A stretch of 64,000 nt of DNA from Ilyomonas sp965199845 (lineage in GTDB: Bacteria; Bacteroidota; Bacteroidia; Chitinophagales; Chitinophagaceae): the NCBI GenBank assembly GCA_965199845.1, contig CBDATZ010000054.1, forward strand, positions 620,001 to 684,000, written 5' to 3'. The translations under genes and the position numbers were made by a program. Under the pieces are notes generated by a model, which did no database searches, was not told the DNA's origin, and was given only the letters and a program-made list of their open reading frames with translations. Shown here in pieces: positions 34,112 to 42,767 of the stretch. Position 1 is the first letter of the stretch. Every line of letters begins with the position of its first letter.

Positions 34112-34549
34112 ATGTCTTTTACTACACAACTTTCTATACGTTGGTCTGATATTGATGCGAATTATCATTTACGACATAGTATTTATTATGATTTTTGTGC
34201 GCAACATCGTATGGATATTTTATCGGGTTTAGGACTCACAATGTTGGTAATGCAGCAGCAACATTTTGGTCCTGTATTGTTCCGGGAAGAAGGTGTGTTT
34301 CGGAAAGAAATCCGCTACGAAGATGTTGTGTGGCTAACAACTTCTGTTATAAAAATGAAAGAAGACGGCTCGCGTTTTTCAATCAGGCATGAGATGAAAG
34401 ATGAGCAACATTTGCTGGCTGTTGTAACTGTTGACGGCGCATGGATAGATACTAAATTGCGGAAGCTGGCAAAGCCGGTTCCGCAAATCGTTTTAGATGT
34501 TATGAACGCGATTCCAAAATCGGCTGACTTTGAAATACTGACTGTATAA
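34112..34549 (+). CDS. Acyl-CoA thioesterase, hotdog fold
   Basis: 145 aa. IRWSDIDANYHLRHSIYYDF is the 4HBT-type hotdog segment with the active-site Asp, followed by FRKEIRYEDVVWLTTSV. Such enzymes hydrolyse acyl-CoA thioesters in the cytoplasm; substrate not predictable. It ends 1 nt before the stop of the convergent DUF5777 gene, with no room for a terminator between them. Confidence 0.87.
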   Translation: MSFTTQLSIRWSDIDANYHLRHSIYYDFCAQHRMDILSGLGLTMLVMQQQHFGPVLFREEGVFRKEIRYEDVVWLTTSVIKMKEDGSRFSIRHEMKDEQHLLAVVTVDGAWIDTKLRKLAKPVPQIVLDVMNAIPKSADFEILTV

Positions 34550-34550
34550 A

Positions 34551-35465
34551 TTAGTAAACAGTTTTTTGTTTTGCATGTGATGTAATGTTGAAAATACGCG
34601 ACACATTGAAGCCAAAGAAGATATCGCCTTTGCTCCATCTGCCGGTGGTTTGCCCGATATATTGCGGCTCTGTCATAGCCTGCGAATTGGTAAAAATAAG
34701 TTGAAATACATGCCCGCCGGTTTCAATATCAAGCCCGAGCGAAAGCGAGTTGTGCCTGTCTGCTGAAACCAATTGGTTATCGGGAACAAAATTATATTCC
34801 GCATTAATACTCATCCGTTTTGTAATTTTTACCCTGCCGCCAATACCAAGTGCAAACACATCATTTTTATCGCGAACTGTAGGAACTAAATTATAATGAA
34901 GCCATGTAGGAACCAATTGCAACGAAATGCTGTTGCTGAACTTTTTCGCCAACAACAATTGTGTAAAATAAGCTGACCGATACTTAGCATTCAGATACGA
35001 TTTATCACTGAACTTCTGCGTATAATTGGCAATGCCAATAAGAAGACTTGCTGTTACCGGCATCTTGTTACTGCCGTCTGTTTGTCGCAGTAATTTATAC
35101 TTGCCATATGCATCAAATGTTTTTAAGTAAGAGCTTCTGCCAATGCCAACAGAAAAACGGTCGGTAACACCATAATCGAGACCTAAGCGAATGGTTGCAT
35201 TATCCAAACCAAAAAAATTATAAGCACCATCGTTTAACTTGCCAAAGCGATGCATGATGATAAAGTTAAGCGCGCCTTTTGCGGGCGCTTCCACCGTTTG
35301 CATATTGATAACATGCACACCTTTAAACGTGCCTGTAACATAAGCCGGCTTTGCGTTTACCGACAGAGAATCATTAAGCATCTGCATTAACGTAGAGTCT
35401 TGCGCTTTGGCAGATAAGAATATAAAAGCAAATAAAGTAATTGAGCAAATCAGTTGTTTCAGCAT
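34551..35465 (-). CDS. DUF5777 family outer-membrane beta-barrel protein
   Basis: 304 aa with a signal peptide (to about residue 21, SAKAQ). The body consists of alternating beta strands with aromatic girdles (FNFIIMHRFGKLNDGAYNFFGLDN, IGGRVKITKRMSINAEYNFVP) and matches the DUF5777 group. Last gene of a six-gene minus-strand run; 7 nt after yceI. DUF5777, YceI and a small cytochrome occur together repeatedly in Bacteroidota, but the function is not established. Confidence 0.87.
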   Translation of the reverse strand: MLKQLICSITLFAFIFLSAKAQDSTLMQMLNDSLSVNAKPAYVTGTFKGVHVINMQTVEAPAKGALNFIIMHRFGKLNDGAYNFFGLDNATIRLGLDYGVTDRFSVGIGRSSYLKTFDAYGKYKLLRQTDGSNKMPVTASLLIGIANYTQKFSDKSYLNAKYRSAYFTQLLLAKKFSNSISLQLVPTWLHYNLVPTVRDKNDVFALGIGGRVKITKRMSINAEYNFVPDNQLVSADRHNSLSLGLDIETGGHVFQLIFTNSQAMTEPQYIGQTTGRWSKGDIFFGFNVSRIFNITSHAKQKTVY

Positions 35466-35472
35466 AAGTGTT

Positions 35473-36012
35473 TTATTTAGGTGTGCAGTTGGTTACTACA
35501 TCAATGGTTATTTCTTTGGCTATCTTTTCTCTTACCAAAGAAGGAATGGAAATATTATAATCTTCGGGCTTTACTTTAAACTGCGTTTTCCCGGTCAGCG
35601 TATTGTTTTTTACTTCAATGGTAGCAGGCGCTTCCACTTCTTTTGTAACACCATGTATGGTTACATTTCCTTTTGTTGTTACATTATAAACACCATCTTT
35701 TGCTGTGTTTACATCGCCGCTGTAAGAACCGCTGAAAGAGGCTTTTGGATACTTATCGCTTTCGGCATAATTCTCATTAAAGTGTTCCTGCATCAGTTCT
35801 TTCTCAAACTGAAAACCTTTCATCAGGAGTGTGAAGGCAATGTTCTTTTTACCGGCATCTATAACCGCATATACCTGGTTATTTACTGCATTGATCGTTT
35901 CTTTAGACGTAGCCGAAAAGAAAGAAATGCGACCTGTGCGCGTCATGTAAATCTGGCTGAAAGCAGAAATGCTGATTGAGAAAATGACGAGGAAAAGAAA
36001 TATCTTTTTCAT
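35473..36012 (-). CDS. YceI family lipid-binding periplasmic protein
   Basis: 179 aa with signal peptide (to about residue 20, SAFSQ). The lipocalin-like YceI fold is indicated by the pattern TRTGRISFFSATSKETINAVNNQVYA near the start and by KYPKASFSGS and GNVTIHGVTKEVEAP, the usual YceI blocks. Homologues bind polyisoprenoids or amphiphilic ligands. It lies 19 nt after the cytochrome gene and 7 nt before the DUF5777 gene. Confidence 0.92.
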   Translation of the reverse strand: MKKIFLFLVIFSISISAFSQIYMTRTGRISFFSATSKETINAVNNQVYAVIDAGKKNIAFTLLMKGFQFEKELMQEHFNENYAESDKYPKASFSGSYSGDVNTAKDGVYNVTTKGNVTIHGVTKEVEAPATIEVKNNTLTGKTQFKVKPEDYNISIPSLVREKIAKEITIDVVTNCTPK

Positions 36013-36031
36013 AAGTATAATTTTTTACTGG

Positions 36032-36415
36032 TTAATTATTCTGAGCGCCGTTACCAATCCAAGATTTGATTTTATTAATATCGCAATCTGAAAGCTGCGG
36101 CGCATTTAAAGGCATAGGAACAAAGCCGGAAGCATGTGTAATAGCACCCAGCAAACTACCATTATCGGCTACGATTTTTACATTGTCATACGTGTCCAGA
36201 TTCACGCCGCCGCTATTGCCGCCGTTACCGTGACAGCTGTAACAATTGGCTTGCAATATGGGCACAACATCAGCTGTATAAGCCATATTCACGGTATCGC
36301 AAGTCGTAACCGGCGTGTCTGTGCCAAGCTTGTCTTCACTTGTTTTGGAGCAGCTTATAACAAGAACAGTAATAACAAAACATGCAGTAATAAGAATGGT
36401 TGTTTTTTTCATCAT
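36032..36415 (-). CDS. Monoheme c-type cytochrome lipoprotein
   Basis: 127 aa. Lipobox VISC near residue 22. One heme site, CYSCH at about residue 58, in the class I context (VVPILQANCYSCHGNGG), and MPLNAP downstream offers the axial Met. The size suits a small electron-transfer domain in the periplasm. It sits between the OB-fold gene (48 nt) and yceI (19 nt). Confidence 0.9.
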   Translation of the reverse strand: MMKKTTILITACFVITVLVISCSKTSEDKLGTDTPVTTCDTVNMAYTADVVPILQANCYSCHGNGGNSGGVNLDTYDNVKIVADNGSLLGAITHASGFVPMPLNAPQLSDCDINKIKSWIGNGAQNN

Positions 36416-36463
36416 ATCTGATTTTTATAGCCACCGGATTTATGAGGCGGAAAGGAAGATTTA

Positions 36464-36871
36464 TTATTTTTCAATTACACAATCGGTAAGCGCGACATCC
36501 ATTAGGAAACCGGTGCATCTGCCTTTGATTGTTATGGTTTCGCCTTTCTGTATTTGCAGGTTGCTATTATTTCTGGTAAATACATTACAGCTAATGCCAC
36601 CCATATCATTACCTTGTAACTGGATGAGATATGTGCTGTCTGTTTTATTTACTTCGGTTGTTGTGCCGGTAACAGCAATGACTTTGTTTAAAAATTTCTT
36701 GTTTGCAGCCTCTTCATTTTCGCTGTATTGATTATATAAATTCTTTGCCTCGATGGTAACATCCGGTTTAATATCGCCGACTCCCTGGCGGGGTTTGTTG
36801 TATAAATAGAATCCCCAGCCTGCCAGGCATAGCAAAGCAATCCCAATGAAAAAAAATACTTTTTTTCTCAT
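36464..36871 (-). CDS. OB-fold (tRNA_anti-like) membrane-anchored protein
   Basis: 135 aa. An N-terminal membrane helix (residues 5-23) leaves a soluble domain outside the cytoplasm. FLNKVIAVTGTTTEVNKTDSTYLIQLQG and the later ETITIKGRCTGFL show the OB-fold of the tRNA_anti-like group. Despite the name, such anchored forms are not known to bind tRNA. It starts 30 nt after the putative anti-sigma gene, apparently in the same transcript. Confidence 0.82.
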   Translation of the reverse strand: MRKKVFFFIGIALLCLAGWGFYLYNKPRQGVGDIKPDVTIEAKNLYNQYSENEEAANKKFLNKVIAVTGTTTEVNKTDSTYLIQLQGNDMGGISCNVFTRNNSNLQIQKGETITIKGRCTGFLMDVALTDCVIEK

Positions 36872-36901
36872 GATGTCAGATTAAAACGAGTGAATAAAAA
36901 C

Positions 36902-38320
36902 TTAGAATGATCGGGTAAAACCAGCCGAAATACCTGTGCTTGTAATAGGTAGTTTCGCGATGCCAATACCGGTAAGCGGCATCTTGATATATGGTTCTAC
37001 ACGTAGTGTTGTATGCTTATTTAAGTTTAACTGGTAACCAATGCTAAAACCTGCAACGGAAAACCAATTGCTACCTGAATTTTTATATTTTTTTGTTGCG
37101 CTGTAATAGTTTCCTTCATGGTCGGCATAGTAATCATACTTCTCATCTCTCATAATATAAGAAGACAAACCAGCCGTTGCAAACAGGTTGCTTTTTGACC
37201 TGAATGCAAAATCGTATTTTATATTCACCGGTATCTCGTACATATTGCAAACACCATTGGTATAAATGATTTTTGATTGTTCTGAAATACCGGTTCTGCT
37301 CTTGTCAAAATACTGCCCGGTGCTGTAATATTTTTTGCTTGTCCAATCAATACCCGATTCTACAGATACATGTTTAGCAAAGCGATAACCTAATAAAACA
37401 TTCAAGCTATATCCTGTATTATTTACCTTTTGCAACTTAATTGTACTAATATCAAAACTTGCCATTAAACCCGCATAAAAGCCTTTCTGCGGCTGAATCT
37501 TGGCTTTTACTTTCTTTGTTGTTTTAGCCGCTTCCGTTGTGTTTTTTGTAGCAGCACTATCTTCTTTTTGAACGATTGTTTTATTACTATCAACTTGCTC
37601 CTTTTGTAAAGCGACAGACAAGCTATCACTTGTTGCTTGTATATTTTGAATACGTGATGATGTTATATCCGGTTGCTTTACGATTTCACTTTTTTTATTA
37701 GCAGTCAACGTTACTTCATCGTTGTTTTTATCCTGTGTCAATGAAGCTTTGTCATTACTTTTATTCAATACTTTGTACCTGCTTTTATCTTCTGTTTCAT
37801 CGTTCTTTTTATTACCGGATCCAGGTAAATAAGAAGATGCATTTTTCTTGTTATCTTTCTTTGTATTTATTCCAGCAACGATGGTTTGATTTGATGAACG
37901 ATCTTGAACAATACCAGGATTTTGACTTGTATTATCAATCTTATTTAATTCATTTCCTTTCTTGCTCTCTGATAAATTGTTTGCCTGTTGGTTATTAGCT
38001 CCTGGTGTTTTTAAATTGTCTTCTTTAGGTTTATCTGTTTGCTTATTTTGTTGTATTTGTTTTTCTGTAACCGCTGCTTTTTTACTAATTTCAGAATGAT
38101 TATAAGATACTATATACAGCAAAGCAAGCGGCAGTAATAATAACAGCCATAACGCCCTGTATTTACGTTTTTTATTATCTTCTATGGATGCCGGCAAAGG
38201 AATATCATTGCGCTGCAAATTTTGCAACACTTTATCCCAGTCTTTGCCGTCTGTCCGCAGCGGGTAATTCTCCGCAGCTTGCCGAAACAGATCGTCCATA
38301 TCGTTATTCAAATCCTGCAT
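36902..38320 (-). CDS. Putative dual-membrane-spanning anti-sigma factor with C-terminal beta-barrel
   Basis: 472 aa in four parts: residues 1-52 polar, cytoplasmic (DDLFRQAAENYPLRTDGKDWDKVLQNL); 57-73 a hydrophobic helix after KKRKYR, suited to the inner membrane; about 75-280 a Lys/Asn/Gln/Thr-rich linker without hydrophobic stretches; about 281-472 an outer-membrane beta-barrel (KGFYAGLMASFDIST... ISAGFTRSF, ending in Phe). There is no cleavable signal. The sigma-factor gene upstream overlaps by 17 nt. The same layout is described for Dma anti-sigma factors of Bacteroides, which span both membranes. Assignment is by architecture and context, not by recognised sequence identity. Confidence 0.75.
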   Translation of the reverse strand: MQDLNNDMDDLFRQAAENYPLRTDGKDWDKVLQNLQRNDIPLPASIEDNKKRKYRALWLLLLLPLALLYIVSYNHSEISKKAAVTEKQIQQNKQTDKPKEDNLKTPGANNQQANNLSESKKGNELNKIDNTSQNPGIVQDRSSNQTIVAGINTKKDNKKNASSYLPGSGNKKNDETEDKSRYKVLNKSNDKASLTQDKNNDEVTLTANKKSEIVKQPDITSSRIQNIQATSDSLSVALQKEQVDSNKTIVQKEDSAATKNTTEAAKTTKKVKAKIQPQKGFYAGLMASFDISTIKLQKVNNTGYSLNVLLGYRFAKHVSVESGIDWTSKKYYSTGQYFDKSRTGISEQSKIIYTNGVCNMYEIPVNIKYDFAFRSKSNLFATAGLSSYIMRDEKYDYYADHEGNYYSATKKYKNSGSNWFSVAGFSIGYQLNLNKHTTLRVEPYIKMPLTGIGIAKLPITSTGISAGFTRSF

Positions 38321-38882
38321 ATTTCGCTGTTGTGTTCTGCTCTTTTATATATGCCTGCAATAAGTGTCTCGCCTTCCACAAATTAGATTTTGATGTACCG
38401 ACGGCAATGCCTAAAATTTCTGCAATTTCATTATGACTTAAGCCATCAATTACGTGCATATTAAAGACAGCTCTGTAAACCGGCGGTAGTTTTCTAACTT
38501 GTTCCATTAAATCTTTATATAACAGTAACTGATCTGCATTCTGGGAGTTATCGGCTTCCAGCCAAACCGATTCAGATGTGTAACCCGTTTCGGGCGTCAT
38601 ATTATTTTTACGAAGTTCATCAATGGCATTATTTATCATAATGCGTCGTATCCATCCCATCAACATTCTTTCTGTATTGTCATTGTCTTCAGCTTTAAAC
38701 TGATCTATATGACGCAGCAACTTCACAAAGCCATCATTCACCACATCTACTGCTTTTTCGTATTTAAAAATATAACGAAAAACAGTTTTCAGCGCATAAC
38801 CATAATATCGCTCGTAGAGCAATTTCTGGCACTTTTGGTCATGCTTAATGCAGCCGCTGATGATATCTCTGATGTCAGTCAA
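38304..38882 (-). CDS. ECF-type RNA polymerase sigma factor
   Basis: 192 aa with a TTG start; the frame upstream to the nearest stop contains no ATG, and LTDIRDIISGCIKHDQ fits the normal sigma-70 region 2 entry. Region 2 includes VNDGFVKLLRHID and MLMGWIRRIMINNAIDELRK; region 4 contains PPVYRAVFNMHVIDGLSHNEIAEILGIAVGTSKSNLWKARHLL. It belongs to the ECF group common in Bacteroidota. It overlaps the membrane-spanning partner gene, and the whole six-gene operon may be its target. Confidence 0.93.
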   Translation of the reverse strand: MTDIRDIISGCIKHDQKCQKLLYERYYGYALKTVFRYIFKYEKAVDVVNDGFVKLLRHIDQFKAEDNDNTERMLMGWIRRIMINNAIDELRKNNMTPETGYTSESVWLEADNSQNADQLLLYKDLMEQVRKLPPVYRAVFNMHVIDGLSHNEIAEILGIAVGTSKSNLWKARHLLQAYIKEQNTTAKYAGFE

Positions 38883-39034
38883 ACGATTGGGATGCTTTTG
38901 ATTGTGAGTAAATACGCAAGCCGGAACCTGCAGGTTGCCTGGTGAAAAATATTTTCATATTATTCTAAAAAAACTTTAGTAGCAGCAACGCTTGCTTTTG
39001 TAACCACGTTTTATCTTATTAAATATACAGTCTT

Positions 39035-39925
39035 ATGAAAAACTATTTACTTCTCACAATCATCCTGTTTGGATGCTTATCTCTGCACGCTGCTGTTTTC
39101 ACCGTTCAGGTTGCCAATTATCAGTTTACGCCTTCCACTGTAAATGCCGTTGTGGGCGACAGCATTACCTGGACTTGGGTAAACGGAAGCCACACAACAA
39201 CTTCAACCAGTGTTCCTGACGGCGCAGCTACTTGGGATCATAATATGAACTCCGCCAGTACCTCTTTTACTTACAAACTTGAAGTTGCCGGTACGTATAA
39301 TTATTGGTGTATTCCACATGCGCCGGACATGGCCGGCGTTATTAATGTAACAGCTGTTTTGCCTGTTGTGCTTTTAAACTTTACAGCAACAATTACACAA
39401 GATAATAAAGCTCTTTTGAAATGGACGGTTGCCGGCGAACAGAACACAGATTATTATTCGGTACAAAAAAGTACGGATGGAAAAACGTTTTCAGATATCA
39501 GTCGTGTAGCAGCAAGCGGCAATTCATCCACCCAAAAAGTATATACGTTTACCGATAACAATGCTGCCGCAAGCCGCTATGTTTATTACGCATTAAAAAC
39601 AGTAGATAAAGATGGAAAAACGCAGCTTTCGCCGATTGTTTTATATAAGAACGAAAATATAAAGAGCGGCATTATTGTAAGCCTGAGTCCAAACCCAATC
39701 AGCAGTCCGGGGCATTTAATGTTGCAATTCAACGCTGATAAGCCGGGAACTATGCTGGTACAATTGTTTGATATGAACGGCAAACAAATAAAACAAGCCA
39801 ATATGATGGCAGTTGCCGGAATCAACAACGGGCATTTTCATCTTGGCGATTTGCCTGCCGGTACATATACCGTTAGGTTTACTTTAGATGGAAAAACAGA
39901 AACCAGGCGATTACAATTTGAATAG
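39035..39925 (+). CDS. Cupredoxin-domain protein with T9SS C-terminal tail
   Basis: 296 aa. Signal peptide to about residue 20. Residues 21-107 form a plastocyanin-like domain with likely copper ligands His53 (GSHTT), Cys92, His95 and Met99 (WCIPHAPDM). A fibronectin-like stretch follows (about 115-205), then a type IX sorting domain: SPNPISSPGHLMLQF, LPAGTYTVRFTLDGKTETRRLQFE. It should be secreted or attached to the surface, where it may carry electrons or copper. Single gene with its own terminator. Confidence 0.92.
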   Translation: MKNYLLLTIILFGCLSLHAAVFTVQVANYQFTPSTVNAVVGDSITWTWVNGSHTTTSTSVPDGAATWDHNMNSASTSFTYKLEVAGTYNYWCIPHAPDMAGVINVTAVLPVVLLNFTATITQDNKALLKWTVAGEQNTDYYSVQKSTDGKTFSDISRVAASGNSSTQKVYTFTDNNAAASRYVYYALKTVDKDGKTQLSPIVLYKNENIKSGIIVSLSPNPISSPGHLMLQFNADKPGTMLVQLFDMNGKQIKQANMMAVAGINNGHFHLGDLPAGTYTVRFTLDGKTETRRLQFE

Positions 39926-39950
39926 GTGTTTTAAGAGTTATGTTGGTGGG

Positions 39951-39984
39951 CGGCGCTTCTGTTTTTACAGAGCGCCGTTTTTTT
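39951..39984 (+). terminator. Terminator after the cupredoxin gene
   Basis: CGGCGCTTCTG / CAGAGCGCCG with one bulge, then seven T. Confidence 0.85.
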
Positions 39985-40035
39985 CGGGTAAATAAAACTT
40001 CGTAAAATGGATTAATTATGCAGTAAAGTAAAACC

Positions 40036-40863
40036 ATGTTCACGCTTAACTGCAAAGGAAAATTATTGGTGATTGATAAGCCCGTTGTCATGGGCATCAT
40101 CAATACAACACCAGATTCTTTTTACAGCCATAGCCGTGCAGCAGCGATTGATATTGCTTTGCAACAGGCAGAAATCATGCTGGCAGAAGGCGCCACTTTC
40201 TTAGATATTGGCGGGCAAAGCACAGCGCCGGGAAGTACAAGAATTGGCAGGGAAGAAGAAGCTGATCGTGTATTGCCCGTTATAGAATCAATACAAAAAA
40301 ACTTCCCGCAGTCATACATTTCTATTGATACGTTTTATGCTGATGTTGCTAAGCAAAGTGTTCAGGCAGGCGCTTGTATTATCAATGATATTAGCGGCGG
40401 AATGATAGATGATGAAATGCTCACAACGGCAGGTTCTCTATCTGTTCCTTATATTTTAATGCACATAAAAGGAACACCGCAAACCATGCAGCAATACGCT
40501 GTATATGAAAACGTAACCCGGGAAGTGCTTGATTATTTTATACAAAAAATATACGAATGCAAAACGGCCGGCATTCACGATATTATTATTGATCCCGGCT
40601 TTGGCTTCGCTAAAACAATAGATCAGAATTTCGAGTTACTCCGTAAAATGGATGCATTGTCTATTCTTCAAAAACCAATATTAGCAGGCATTTCGCGCAA
40701 AGGAACCATTTACAAAACATTAGGAACAACGCCCGACAAAGCCTTAAACGGAACCTCCGTTTTAAACACCATTGCTTTATTAAAAGGCGCGAATATTCTT
40801 CGCGTTCACGACGTAAAAGAAGCTGTTGAAGCCATAGAACTTGTTGAAAGAACAACCGCATAA
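40036..40863 (+). CDS. folP: Dihydropteroate synthase
   Basis: 275 aa. The signatures MGIINTTPDSFYSHSR and DIGGQSTAPGS, SIDTFYADV, INDISGG and DPGFGFAKT are those of DHPS, which joins the pterin diphosphate to p-aminobenzoate in folate synthesis. Cytoplasmic TIM barrel of normal length. The loop TAPGSTRIGREEE is as usual. It is 117 nt ahead of the phosphatase gene, which has its own -7 element. Confidence 0.96.
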   Translation: MFTLNCKGKLLVIDKPVVMGIINTTPDSFYSHSRAAAIDIALQQAEIMLAEGATFLDIGGQSTAPGSTRIGREEEADRVLPVIESIQKNFPQSYISIDTFYADVAKQSVQAGACIINDISGGMIDDEMLTTAGSLSVPYILMHIKGTPQTMQQYAVYENVTREVLDYFIQKIYECKTAGIHDIIIDPGFGFAKTIDQNFELLRKMDALSILQKPILAGISRKGTIYKTLGTTPDKALNGTSVLNTIALLKGANILRVHDVKEAVEAIELVERTTA

Positions 40864-40921
40864 AATCGGCGACCACGCTTTAATTAATTGTAAAGTAGTT
40901 TCTGTAAACAGATGTTCACTT

Positions 40922-40929
40922 TACATTTG
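40922..40929 (+). promoter_or_regulatory. -7 element of the phosphatase gene
   Basis: TACATTTG matches TAnnTTTG, 51 nt before the ATG. A nearly palindromic GTATTTATGTAAATAC (40939-40954) lies just downstream, in the leader. Confidence 0.45.
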
Positions 40930-40980
40930 CAATGCGCAGTATTTATGTAAATACGTTGCTGTTTCAGAAAAACACAAACT

Positions 40981-42663
40981 ATGATTTTCTCATCCAAAGT
41001 CTTTGCCGCCTTACGTTTTAAATCAGCCCTGGTTCTGTCTTTTGCATTGGTTGTTATTCATGTAGCTGCCTTTGCACAACAGAAAATATCAAACGAAACA
41101 ACACACCCGAAATTGGTTGTTGGTATTGTGGTTGACCAGATGCGATGGGATTTTTTATATCGTTATGCAAGTCGTTACACGAACGATGGTTTTAAGCGAA
41201 TGCTTCGCGAAGGCTTTTCCTGCGAAAACACAATGATTCCTTATACGCCGACTTATACAGCCTGCGGTCATACTTGTGTATATACAGGTTCGGTTCCGGC
41301 GGTGCACGGAATCATCGGCAACAGTTGGTATAGTCGTGAATTAAAAAGAAGCGTGTATTGTGCAGAAGATTCAACTGTAAAAACGGTGGGAAGTTCATCA
41401 ACAGAAGGTATTATGAGCCCGCGCAATATGCTGGTAACAACCATTGGCGACGAATTGGATTTGGCTACCAACTTTCAAAGCAAAGTGGTAGGAATTGCTA
41501 TCAAAGACCGCGGCGCTATTCTTCCGGCCGGTCATTCTGCAACGGCTTCTTATTGGTACGACGGAACCGTTGGTAAATTCATCAGCAGCTCGTATTATAT
41601 GGATTCGTTGCCGCAATGGGTAAATACATTTAACGATAAAAAATTGCCTTCTCAATACATCGCAAAACCCTGGAATACATTGTACCCGGTTGATACTTAT
41701 AAAGAAAGTTCGCCCGATGATGAACCCTATGAAGGATTATTTACAAACGAAAAGCAATCGAACTTTCCGCATACATTAACTGCGGGTAAAGATGCACCTT
41801 ACGAGATTTTAGCTTCTTCGCCGTTTGGCAATACGTACACATTAGATTTTGCCAAACAGGCGATTGAAAGTTATAGGTTGGGCAAAGGTTCTGTAACTGA
41901 TATGCTTTGTGTAAGCTTGTCTTCCACCGATTATGTAGGTCATAAATTCGGACCGAATTCTATTGAAACAGAAGACACCTATTTGCGATTAGATAAAGAC
42001 CTGGCTGCGTTTTTTCAATATTTAGATAAAACAGTTGGCAAAGGTCAATACACCGTGTTTCTTACAGCCGATCATGGCGTTGAGCATGTGTCGGGTTTTT
42101 TAAAACAACATAAAATTCCCGGTGGTAATTTCGACGACAGCAAAATGCGCAAATCGCTCGACAGCTTATTGAAGCAACAATTTGGTATTGATAAACCTAT
42201 TTTGAGCACCGATAATTACCAGGTTTATTTCAATCATAAAGCCATTGAAGATGCCGGCAAAAGTTTGGCTGATGTAAAGAAATTTGCAATGCAGGAACTG
42301 ATGAAAATGCCTGATATTACCAATGTAATTGACCTGGAAAATTTAGCTGTCAAAACAGTAAGCGAACCTTTAAAAACGATGATAACCAATGGGTACAACA
42401 CCAAACGCAGCGGCGACATTCAATACATTTTATTGCCCGATTATATGTCCGGCAGCATTCAAAGCGGAACGACACACGGCGTGTATTATTCTTACGATGC
42501 GCACATTCCGTTGGTATGGATGGGCTGGGGCATTCAGCATGGCAAAACCAATACGGTTACTTACATGAACGATATTGCGCCAACCGTTACGGCTTTATTG
42601 CAAATCCAGATGCCAAGCGGCTGCACCGGCAAACCCATTACTGAAATCACAAATAAAAAATAA
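40981..42663 (+). CDS. PafA-like alkaline phosphatase
   Basis: 560 aa with a signal peptide (residues 1-33, ending AFAQQ). The metal and nucleophile region VVGIVVDQMRWDFLYRY and TPTYTACGHTCVYTGSVPAVHGI has the Thr nucleophile of the PafA/NPP-like branch of the alkaline phosphatase superfamily. STDYVGHKFGP and TADHGVEHVSGFL carry further zinc ligands. It releases phosphate from monoesters in the periplasm. Bacteroidota typically use PafA instead of PhoA. An adjacent -7 element suggests its own promoter. Confidence 0.9.
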   Translation: MIFSSKVFAALRFKSALVLSFALVVIHVAAFAQQKISNETTHPKLVVGIVVDQMRWDFLYRYASRYTNDGFKRMLREGFSCENTMIPYTPTYTACGHTCVYTGSVPAVHGIIGNSWYSRELKRSVYCAEDSTVKTVGSSSTEGIMSPRNMLVTTIGDELDLATNFQSKVVGIAIKDRGAILPAGHSATASYWYDGTVGKFISSSYYMDSLPQWVNTFNDKKLPSQYIAKPWNTLYPVDTYKESSPDDEPYEGLFTNEKQSNFPHTLTAGKDAPYEILASSPFGNTYTLDFAKQAIESYRLGKGSVTDMLCVSLSSTDYVGHKFGPNSIETEDTYLRLDKDLAAFFQYLDKTVGKGQYTVFLTADHGVEHVSGFLKQHKIPGGNFDDSKMRKSLDSLLKQQFGIDKPILSTDNYQVYFNHKAIEDAGKSLADVKKFAMQELMKMPDITNVIDLENLAVKTVSEPLKTMITNGYNTKRSGDIQYILLPDYMSGSIQSGTTHGVYYSYDAHIPLVWMGWGIQHGKTNTVTYMNDIAPTVTALLQIQMPSGCTGKPITEITNKK

Positions 42664-42723
42664 AGAAACAAGAAACAAGATTCAAGAAAGAAGAGACAAG
42701 GTTCAGGAATACAGTTTAGTACC

Positions 42724-42767
42724 TGAACCGGAGTTACAAACGCTATAATATAAAGCTGTATTTATTC
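42724..42767 (+). repeat. Dispersed repeat family 1, degenerate copy E
   Basis: GAACCGGAGTTAC, six-base gap, then TATAATATAAAGCTGTATTTATT, similar to the second half of copy A. Its tail runs into the stop codon of the minus-strand gene, as in copies A and B. Confidence 0.55.
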
